Below are positions 1-5,881 of a stretch of 6,403 nt of DNA, one piece after another. The position numbers were made by a program, and so were the translations under genes. Below the pieces are notes generated by a model. The model ran no database searches, was not told the DNA's origin, and worked only from the letters and a program-made list of their open reading frames with translations. Where the stretch lies: positions 13,188 to 19,590 of the forward strand of contig JAFMKX010000019.1 of the NCBI GenBank assembly GCA_017852615.1, read 5' to 3'. The stretch's first letter is position 1. The number at the start of each line of letters is the position of its first letter. This DNA comes from Pontimonas sp. (GTDB lineage Bacteria; Actinomycetota; Actinomycetes; Actinomycetales; Microbacteriaceae).

Positions 1-338
1 TCGGCGTTTGTAGAGACATCCGATACCACGGGCTCATCCCCGATGACACGATCAAGGAATCCCGTCGTGGACGTACCACCAGCCGAATCCGAGGAACCGG
101 GTGCATACATACCCGCCATCGCGACATACCCACCCAGAGGGATGGCTTTCACACCAAACTCAGTCTCTCCCCGGCGACGCGAAAACAACGTGGGCCCAAA
201 GCCAATCATGAATTGGGGAATATAGACCCCAAACTTCTTTGCTGGAGCGAAGTGCCCCCATTCGTGCAACGCAATAGAAAGCATGAGGCCCACGGCAATG
301 ACGATGACCCCGAGGGCAAAGATTACGGCTGATTCCAC
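1..338 (-). CDS. RIP/site-2 family zinc metalloprotease, N-terminal part (3' end outside window)
   Basis: This is the first 112 codons of an intramembrane metalloprotease of the site-2/RseP family, which cleaves membrane-bound anti-sigma factors or signal-peptide remnants within the membrane. A hydrophobic helix (about residues 4-24) runs into the zinc motif HEWGH (residues 25-29; His25 and His29 would bind zinc, Glu26 is catalytic). It is followed by the family signatures GFGP (46-49) and IPLGGY (66-71), the latter after an RRRGETEFGVK stretch typical of actinobacterial members. The PDZ domain and the C-terminal NxxPxxxLDG-type motif would lie beyond the left edge. The start is the GTG at 336-338: an in-frame TAG sits only four codons upstream at 348-350 and no other start codon lies between. 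The ribosome site is weak. It follows dxr by 85 bases, and dxr then rip is a familiar actinobacterial order, usually continuing to ispG. The family call is firm; the substrate is unknown. Confidence 0.93.
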   Translation of the reverse strand, partial: MESAVIFALGVIVIAVGLMLSIALHEWGHFAPAKKFGVYIPQFMIGFGPTLFSRRRGETEFGVKAIPLGGYVAMAGMYAPGSSDSAGGTSTTGFLDRVIGDEPVVSDVSTNA

Positions 339-391
339 GCGCCCACTCTAATCCTCTGCCCCGACAGCAGCCTATGTATCACCCCCGAAGC

Positions 392-419
392 CACCGTCCC
401 GGGGGACAAGGGGGCGGTG
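392..419. repeat. Small imperfect inverted repeat between dxr and the protease gene
   Basis: The arms CACCGTCCC (392-400) and GGGGCGGTG (411-419) can pair over nine positions around a 10-base loop, the sixth pair being a T-G wobble on the plus strand. In the minus-strand transcript, the direction of the genes, that pair becomes an A-C mismatch, leaving 5 + 3 paired bases. No T-run follows on the minus strand, so it does not read as an intrinsic terminator. It lies in the 85-base gap and could be a weak RNA structure in the dxr-protease message, or chance in GC-rich DNA. Confidence 0.3.
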
Positions 420-423
420 AACC

Positions 424-1518
424 CTACGGTCGACGCCGAGCGATTTCGCTATCTGCACTCGCTCGCGCCCATGCTTCCGTTTCGGCCAGGGCATCCAAAC
501 TCAGCTCCACCGGAACATGGGCATTGAGAACGTGGTCAATAACCTCTGTGATGCCCAAGAAAGGAAGCTCGCCGCGGTGGAATGCATACACGGCTTGTTC
601 GTTGGCCGCGTTAAACACCGCTGGGAAAGTCTGGGCTTTAGCACCCACAGCCTTCGCCATGGCCACCGCGGGGAATGCCACCTCATCTAAGGGTTCAAAA
701 CTCCAGGTATGCGATTGGGACCAATCAATTCCCGGGGTAATACCGGCAACACGATCGGGCCAACTGAGCCCCCACGCGATGGGGAGTTTCATATCCGGTG
801 GCGATGCTTGCGCCAGGGTGGACCCATCCACAAATTCCACCATCGAGTGAATGACCGATTGTGGGTGAACGGTGACCTCGATGCGCTCGAAATCAATACC
901 AAACAGCAGGTGTGCTTCGATCACTTCTAAACCTTTATTGACCAAGGTGGCAGAGTTTGTGGTGACTACTTGCCCCATGTTCCACGTCGGGTGCGCCAGC
1001 GCTTGTTCCGGGGTTACCTCACGCAAACTGTCACGACTTCGACCACGGAACGGACCACCACTGGCGGTCACAATAAGCTTGGCGATTTCTGCGTGAGAGC
1101 CCGCCATCATCGCCTGAGCTAACGCAGAGTGCTCAGAATCAACGGGCACTATTTGATCGGGGCGCTGGAGGGCGCCGGTGACGAGGGCACCTCCGACAAT
1201 CAGGCTTTCTTTGTTGGCCAAAGCCAACGTGCGACCGTTTTCTAGAGCGCGCAGCGTGGGCAATAACCCCACTGAGCCCGTGATTCCGTTGAGAACCACA
1301 TCGCACTCCACCGCATCGACCAGGGCGGCTGCTTCGATCGATCCCACGGCAAGATGATCGGCAGGAACGCCAAATTGCTGGGCTTGGTGCGAGAGCAACG
1401 CGGTGTTGGACAAAGCGCTCAAGCCCACCACGTCGAAGCGATCGGGGTGTTGGGCAATAACCTCGAGTGCCTGGGTTCCAATAGAGCCCGTGGAACCCAG
1501 AATGAGAACCTTACGCAC
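424..1518 (-). CDS. dxr: 1-deoxy-D-xylulose 5-phosphate reductoisomerase (Dxr/IspC)
   Basis: Dxr converts 1-deoxy-D-xylulose 5-phosphate to 2-C-methyl-D-erythritol 4-phosphate with NADPH and a divalent metal, the committed step of the MEP isoprenoid pathway in the cytosol. The 364-residue product has the N-terminal NADPH-binding GSTGSIGTQ (8-16) and ANKESLI (101-107). The metal ligands are Asp127 and Glu129 in VDSEHS and Glu198 in NKGLE. Substrate-loop residues sit in SGGPF (153-157), His176 in HPTWNMG and Asn194-Lys195. The C-terminal helical domain contains NAANE (303-307). Length is at the short end for the family, but no motif is missing. I place the start at GTG 1516-1518, where VRKVLILG is the normal Dxr beginning and GGAGG lies nine bases upstream. 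An ATG at 1600-1602 would add 28 residues that merely cover the end of mnmA. The gene overlaps mnmA by 8 bases, which suggests translational coupling. Confidence 0.97.
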   Translation of the reverse strand: MRKVLILGSTGSIGTQALEVIAQHPDRFDVVGLSALSNTALLSHQAQQFGVPADHLAVGSIEAAALVDAVECDVVLNGITGSVGLLPTLRALENGRTLALANKESLIVGGALVTGALQRPDQIVPVDSEHSALAQAMMAGSHAEIAKLIVTASGGPFRGRSRDSLREVTPEQALAHPTWNMGQVVTTNSATLVNKGLEVIEAHLLFGIDFERIEVTVHPQSVIHSMVEFVDGSTLAQASPPDMKLPIAWGLSWPDRVAGITPGIDWSQSHTWSFEPLDEVAFPAVAMAKAVGAKAQTFPAVFNAANEQAVYAFHRGELPFLGITEVIDHVLNAHVPVELSLDALAETEAWARASADSEIARRRP

Positions 1519-2662
1519 GGGCGGGAGCCTCCAGCACGGCGCTGCGGGTGCGATCAATGGTGCATTGCCCCACCACACGGGTGCCGACATACAGCACCGC
1601 ACTTTGCCCGGGAGACACCCCCAATATCGGTTCGCGCAGGGTAATGATGAGCTCCCCGTTTGTCACCTGAGCAGTGGCGTCCACGGGATCGGCATGGGCA
1701 CGCACCTGGACTTGGCACTCAAAGGATTCACACCCAAAACCGTGCTCGTCACTGGCGTCCTTGGCGTAGCCAGATACCGCGGGGTTTGCTCCGGCAAAAC
1801 TCATTGCGGCTCCCGCTAGTTCGCTCAGTGCCAGCGCCTCTTTCGGGCCCATGATGACCTCGTTGGTTTTAGGCCTTACTTCGAGAACATATCGCGGTTT
1901 GCCATCATCGGCTGGGAATCCGAGTTGAAGACCTTTGCGTTGCCCCACCGTGAAAGCGTGCGCGCCCTGATGCGAGCCAATAACCTCGCCCTGCATATCC
2001 AGCACGGGGCCTTCGCTCTCCCCCACACGTTCGGCTAACCAGCCTTTCGTGTCACCATCCGGGATGAAACAAATATCGTGGCTATCGGGTTTGGCCGCCA
2101 CAATAAAGCCACGCTCCGCGGCTTCCTTGCGGACCTCATCCTTGGAGGGCGTCGTGGCCAAAGGGAAATAGCAGTGCTCCAGTTGTTCGGTAGTCAGCAC
2201 ACCCAACACATAGGACTGGTCTTTTGCCCAGGTCGCTGCTCGGTGGAGTTCTTTACCCGCAGGCCCCTCCACAACCGAGGCGTAGTGACCCGTAGCGATC
2301 GCGTCAAAACCGAGCGCTAACCCGCGCTCGAGCACCGCATCAAATTTAATGTGCTGGTTGCAGCGCATGCAGGGGTTAGGGGTTCGACCTTCGCGATATT
2401 CGTCGATGAAATCCTGCACCACGTCCTGGGCGAAACGCTCCGAAAAATCCCAGACATAAAAGGGAATTCCCAACATGTCTGCAACGCGCTTGGCATCCAT
2501 GGAATCTTCAATGGTGCAACAACCCCGGGAACCAGTGCGCAGCGTTCCCGGCATCCGAGACAGCGCCAAATGAACACCCACCACATCGTGTCCGGCCTCC
2601 ACGGCGCGCGCAGCTGCTACAGCGCTATCCACGCCGCCGCTCATTGCTGCCAGAACTTTCAC
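1511..2662 (-). CDS. mnmA: tRNA-specific 2-thiouridylase MnmA (TrmU)
   Basis: MnmA adenylates C2 of the wobble uridine (U34) in Lys, Glu and Gln tRNAs and inserts sulfur delivered from a cysteine desulfurase, giving 2-thiouridine. The 383-residue protein opens with the ATP-pyrophosphatase P-loop SGGVDS (8-13). It carries GCCTIEDSMDA (47-57), as many actinobacterial MnmA proteins do. The catalytic pair is expected to be Cys101 (in NPCMRCN) and Cys198 (in SHDICFI), which form a persulfide and a transient disulfide. TGHY (124-127), FTVGQRKGL (237-245) and GVSPGQSAVLY (348-358) complete the N-type, linker and beta-barrel regions. The start is GTG 2660-2662. Its ribosome site is poor, and the ATG at codon 7 would cut into the strand before the P-loop, so I keep the GTG. 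It lies 38 bases after the cysteine desulfurase gene, the likely sulfur donor, and overlaps dxr by 8 bases. Confidence 0.97.
   Translation of the reverse strand: MKVLAAMSGGVDSAVAAARAVEAGHDVVGVHLALSRMPGTLRTGSRGCCTIEDSMDAKRVADMLGIPFYVWDFSERFAQDVVQDFIDEYREGRTPNPCMRCNQHIKFDAVLERGLALGFDAIATGHYASVVEGPAGKELHRAATWAKDQSYVLGVLTTEQLEHCYFPLATTPSKDEVRKEAAERGFIVAAKPDSHDICFIPDGDTKGWLAERVGESEGPVLDMQGEVIGSHQGAHAFTVGQRKGLQLGFPADDGKPRYVLEVRPKTNEVIMGPKEALALSELAGAAMSFAGANPAVSGYAKDASDEHGFGCESFECQVQVRAHADPVDATAQVTNGELIITLREPILGVSPGQSAVLYVGTRVVGQCTIDRTRSAVLEAPARA
1528..1532 (-). promoter_or_regulatory. Shine-Dalgarno site of dxr
   Basis: GGAGG on the minus strand, inside the last codons of mnmA, ends nine bases before the GTG at 1516-1518. 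It supports that GTG as the dxr start rather than the ATG 84 bases farther upstream. Confidence 0.75.
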
Positions 2663-2700
2663 GCCACCAGTGTAGAAGGCTCCGGCTGTGACAGGGGTGC

Positions 2701-3873
2701 TTAGCCCGAAGCAAGACCGGCTCGAGAGGCTTTCTCCACCACGGCCGGGAAGGCAGAAATGACGGTGTCCAAATCTTCTTGCGTGATCGAGTACCCCATG
2801 CTCATGCGCAGGGCTCCCCTGGCGTGCGAATACTCCACCCCCATCGCTATCAACACGTGTGACGCCTCAGGGACACCTGCCTGGCAGGCCGAGCCGGTGG
2901 ACACATGCACACCGTGCTGGTCCAACAAATACAACAAGACGTCGCCTTCGCACCCGGGGACCGTCACATGGAGGTTGCCCGGTAGACGATGATCCTGGGA
3001 GCCGCGCATCTCAATCTGGGGACATGCCGCGGAGAGACCCTGCCACAAGTAATCCCGCATGGCCCGAAGGTGCTCCACCTCGGTATCGCGGCGGCGATCT
3101 TGGTGTTCCAATGCGGCGGCAAAGGCCACGGCGCCGGCCATATCGATTGTTCCTGAGCGGGAGCGCTGTTGCTCCCCACCGTGGTGCAGGGCTTGGATAT
3201 CCGGCGCACTCCGGGAGAGCACCAATGCCCCCATCCCTACAGGACCTCCCACCTTGTGAGCGGAAACGCTCATGGCGGTTGCTCCCAGAGCATGGAAATT
3301 CAGCGGAATATAACCACACGCCGCCACCGCATCCAGGTGGAAGAGGGTGTCATGTTCGCCCGCGAGGCGAGCCATTTCCTCCACGGGTTGAATTGAACCC
3401 ACTTCATTGTTGGCGACCAACGACGTGAGCATGGTGGTGGGCGCGTGGGCGAGAAGCTCTTCGAGGGAGTCCAGATCCATGACCCCTTCGGGATCGAGTT
3501 GTGCATAGGCAATCTCGGTGCCCTCTTGCTCCGACAGCCACGACAGGGCATCCAACGTGGCGTTGTGTTCACCCCCGGTGGTCACGATGCGCGTGGGCGC
3601 CTCGCGCCCACTGCGTCGCTTGGCTGCCCACACCGCACCCTTGAGCGCTTGGTTGATAGCTTCGGTCCCCCCGGAGGTAAAAATGACCTCAATGGGTTCG
3701 CATCCGAGAATCTGCGCTACCCGAGAGCGCGCGTCTTCCACGGCAGCCCGGGCACGTTGTCCGGCTTGGTGAATTGCCGACGCATTTCCCACGGTTCCCA
3801 GGGCTTCGAGATACGCCGCTTTGACCGTCTCGGACATCGGCGTCGTTGCCTGATGGTCCAGATAGATTCCCAT
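2701..3873 (-). CDS. iscS: Cysteine desulfurase, IscS/NifS type (class V aminotransferase fold)
   Basis: This PLP enzyme takes sulfur from L-cysteine as an enzyme persulfide, releasing alanine, and passes it to acceptors. The 390 residues match the group I family along their length: LDHQATTP (5-12), FTSGGTEA (65-72), the PLP-stacking His103 in GGEHN, NNEVGSIQP (155-163), the PLP-nitrogen Asp181, the Schiff-base Lys207 in SAHKVGGP, and the persulfide-forming Cys330 in STGSACQAG on a mobile loop. Arg356, in ALRMSMG, should bind the cysteine carboxylate. One oddity is DAVAACG (181-187): the family usually has Gln (DAVQAAG) where Ala184 stands. The ATG start is six bases after the upstream stop, with AGGA overlapping that stop. 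No Fe-S scaffold gene is visible and mnmA is next, so it may mainly serve tRNA thiolation, like YrvO of Bacillus or the iscS-trmU pair of mycobacteria. The symbol is by similarity only. Confidence 0.93.
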   Translation of the reverse strand: MGIYLDHQATTPMSETVKAAYLEALGTVGNASAIHQAGQRARAAVEDARSRVAQILGCEPIEVIFTSGGTEAINQALKGAVWAAKRRSGREAPTRIVTTGGEHNATLDALSWLSEQEGTEIAYAQLDPEGVMDLDSLEELLAHAPTTMLTSLVANNEVGSIQPVEEMARLAGEHDTLFHLDAVAACGYIPLNFHALGATAMSVSAHKVGGPVGMGALVLSRSAPDIQALHHGGEQQRSRSGTIDMAGAVAFAAALEHQDRRRDTEVEHLRAMRDYLWQGLSAACPQIEMRGSQDHRLPGNLHVTVPGCEGDVLLYLLDQHGVHVSTGSACQAGVPEASHVLIAMGVEYSHARGALRMSMGYSITQEDLDTVISAFPAVVEKASRAGLASG

Positions 3874-3879
3874 AGCGTC

Positions 3880-4785
3880 CTAGTACATCAGCGACGTGAG
3901 CGCGGTCCTGGCTCGCTTGACTTCATCACTAGCGTGACCTGCAATCACGAAATAGGTCAATAACCGCTCGCGCAGAGTGTTCTGGTCTTCTTCGGAGGCA
4001 CCGGGGTAGAGAGCCAAGAGTCGGTGGCAGGCGTCGTCCACGTGACCGGTGGACATATCCAAATCCGCCACACCCAGTGCAGCGTCTAGGTCTGTGGGAT
4101 TCTCTGCCGCCTGGCGGCGAACCTGATCAGGATTGAGCTCGCGCGTGCGCTGCAACAACTCCACTTGGGCAAGACCCGCCGCAGCGTCCACATCCCCGGG
4201 GTTTTGTGCCAGGGCGGCCTGATAAGCCGCCAGAGCAGCGGGAATATCGTCGCGGCTGAGAGCATCAAAAGCTTCTTGATGCAACGGAGGCAACGGAGGC
4301 TCCTCCGGCGCACCTTCCTCACCTGGCTCGCCCGGAGCCACGGATCCCGTCACACCATTCTTGGCGGCTAATTCCAGTACTTGGTCAAGAATGGGGCGCA
4401 TTTCTTGCTCTGGGGCAATGCCCTGCATGAGCGGGATGGGTTGAGCTCCCACCAGAGCCACAATCGTGGGCACACCCTGAATTTGGAGTGCTTTAACTAA
4501 CTCGGGGGCTTCTTCACCGCGCACAGTTCCCAGCACAAATTTCCCCTGATAACTTTCGATCAGGGGGCCAAGCTGAGGAGTTAGCTCACCGCCATAAATT
4601 TCCAAAATCACCGGAACGCTGCGCGAGAGCTCCACGAGCTCGCCCAGGCTTTGGTCATTGACTGCTCTGACCAGAGCACTATCCGAAGGCGCGCTATCGC
4701 TGGGTGCTGGGGCGCGGTTCTTATTCACCAGTCCCGAGAGGTCGACCGCTCCCGCGAGAGAAGGATTCATTCCAGGATTACTCAT
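3880..4785 (-). CDS. Thioredoxin-fold plus TPR-like protein, CnoX/YbbN-like, without CxxC
   Basis: This 301-residue protein has a thioredoxin-like domain (about 42-141) and a helical TPR-like C-terminal half (about 168-300), the layout of the YbbN/CnoX co-chaperone family. The cis-proline loop GVPTIVA (104-110) is present, but the helix that should carry CxxC reads YGGELTPQL. By alignment the CxxC sits at G66-T69 with no cysteine; the only Cys in the protein is Cys253. It therefore cannot act as a normal dithiol oxidoreductase and is more likely a binding or holdase/scaffold protein. A Pro/Glu/Gly-rich linker (147-167) joins the halves, and the N-terminal 40 residues look disordered, with PSDSA repeated twice. 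There is no signal peptide, so it should be cytosolic. The ATG start has a strong AAAGGAAG six bases upstream. The first 8 bases overlap the stop of the preceding gene (ATGAGTAA), and the cysteine desulfurase gene follows after six bases. The fold is well supported; the function is inferred from family. Confidence 0.85.
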   Translation of the reverse strand: MSNPGMNPSLAGAVDLSGLVNKNRAPAPSDSAPSDSALVRAVNDQSLGELVELSRSVPVILEIYGGELTPQLGPLIESYQGKFVLGTVRGEEAPELVKALQIQGVPTIVALVGAQPIPLMQGIAPEQEMRPILDQVLELAAKNGVTGSVAPGEPGEEGAPEEPPLPPLHQEAFDALSRDDIPAALAAYQAALAQNPGDVDAAAGLAQVELLQRTRELNPDQVRRQAAENPTDLDAALGVADLDMSTGHVDDACHRLLALYPGASEEDQNTLRERLLTYFVIAGHASDEVKRARTALTSLMY

Positions 4786-5881
4786 TACTGACTTCCTTTG
4801 CGCCCATCAAACTATAGGTGAAACCGAGAACCCGAATACTTTCTTCTGATCCCACCGGTGGCACGTACCAGAGTATTTGAATATGGGAATCTACTTCGAA
4901 TCCGCGGGAGGACTGCGACAGGGACGTGAGCGCCCGCACCGCGATGCTGGAGTTAATCGTGGCACCCGATTGAATAGGCATCACTTTTTCCGCTTCGCTG
5001 AGTGTGCCCAGCACAATCGCACCACCAGCAGCGGTGGAAAACGCCACCACATCGCGATCGGTGGGGGTCGTTTCCCAGTCGACCTCGACTGTTTCACCAA
5101 AAGATTCTTGGCGCAGCAGGGCGGCATCCGGACCTATCGCAGCAAAGAGAGGGTCCGCAGCCAGGGAGAACTCTCGGGCGTATTCGCTTTGAGTTCCCTC
5201 GTTAATGACCTGGGAATAGTGCGCCACAACATCCTGGGGTGAAATACGGGTGAGCTTCGAATCCGGTGCCAATTTCGGAGCGCCAATATTGGCCGCCGGC
5301 AGGTCGGGAAGCTGAACCTGGGGGTTGAGCACGACGGCATACGTGAGGTGATACTGCGAGCGTGGGTCCTCCTGGCGCAACACAACACCGAGCGAGGGTG
5401 ACTCGAGATCTTCTTCGTCTTGAATAATCCCAAAGACACTCCGGGGCCAACCGGTGGTCTGCTGAGGCATCACCAAACGAATGGGGCTAGAGGGAATAGG
5501 AACGAGCGCGCTGGATTCTGGGTCTGCTCGCTGCACGATGTAGGCGGTGCGGCGCGTGGACAACATCGGGTCTTGAACCCTCGGGCCCAACAAGTTGATC
5601 GAGAGTTCTTCATCGGCGAGGCGAATCTGCGCCGCCACACTGGACATAATTCTCGAGAATTGAAGCTCCGTGACCGCGGGGTAGGGCTTAGTGGCCAGAA
5701 CGGGCGCCTCGGTCACCTCGGAAGCAGCCGGGGGCGTTGCCACTGGGGAGCAGCCACCCAGGAGGAGTCCGCCCACCAGGGGAAGTGCCACGAACCCAGC
5801 AACGCGGCGTCCCCCGCGCGGCGGTGCAGGCTTGCGCTTGGGAGCGACCCGCGTGCGCGAGCGTCGAGGACGCTTAGGCAT
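4778..5881 (-). other. Candidate nested lipoprotein reading frame (alternative internal start)
   Basis: An in-frame ATG at 5879-5881 would start a 367-residue product. It would have a very basic n-region (residues 1-26, including MPKRPRR), a hydrophobic core (27-41) and a lipobox-like LGGC with Cys44. This is the architecture of an actinobacterial lipoprotein precursor, although the n-region is unusually long and Gly at -2 is not the commonest choice. GGAAG at 5891-5895 lies nine bases upstream. The same residues are read through by the longer frame, so internal initiation, a gene fusion or a plain two-helix membrane protein all remain possible. It is recorded as an alternative and not as a second certain gene. 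Confidence 0.35.

Noticed and set aside
201..350. Whether the protease frame is a broken gene
   Set aside because: The HEWGH, GFGP and IPLGGY motifs are in one intact frame from the GTG; it is incomplete only because the window ends.
371..384. TGATACATA on the minus strand as a possible -10 element before the protease gene
   Set aside because: The hexamer match is poor and there is no convincing -35 element at the right distance.
374..850. 158-codon plus-strand open frame opposite the dxr 3' end
   Set aside because: It lies antisense to a clear dxr gene, has an Arg/Ser/Ala-rich composition typical of a shadow frame, and has no recognisable domain.
2859..3428. 189-codon plus-strand open frame opposite the cysteine desulfurase gene
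   Set aside because: The product is rich in Pro, Arg and Gly with no motif, and the opposite strand encodes a complete enzyme.
4282..4307. Tandem CAACGGAGG copies and a CGGAGG/CCTCCG hairpin
   Set aside because: They fall in the Pro-rich linker of the thioredoxin/TPR gene (repeated Pro-Pro-Leu codons), which explains the repetition; there is no T-run.
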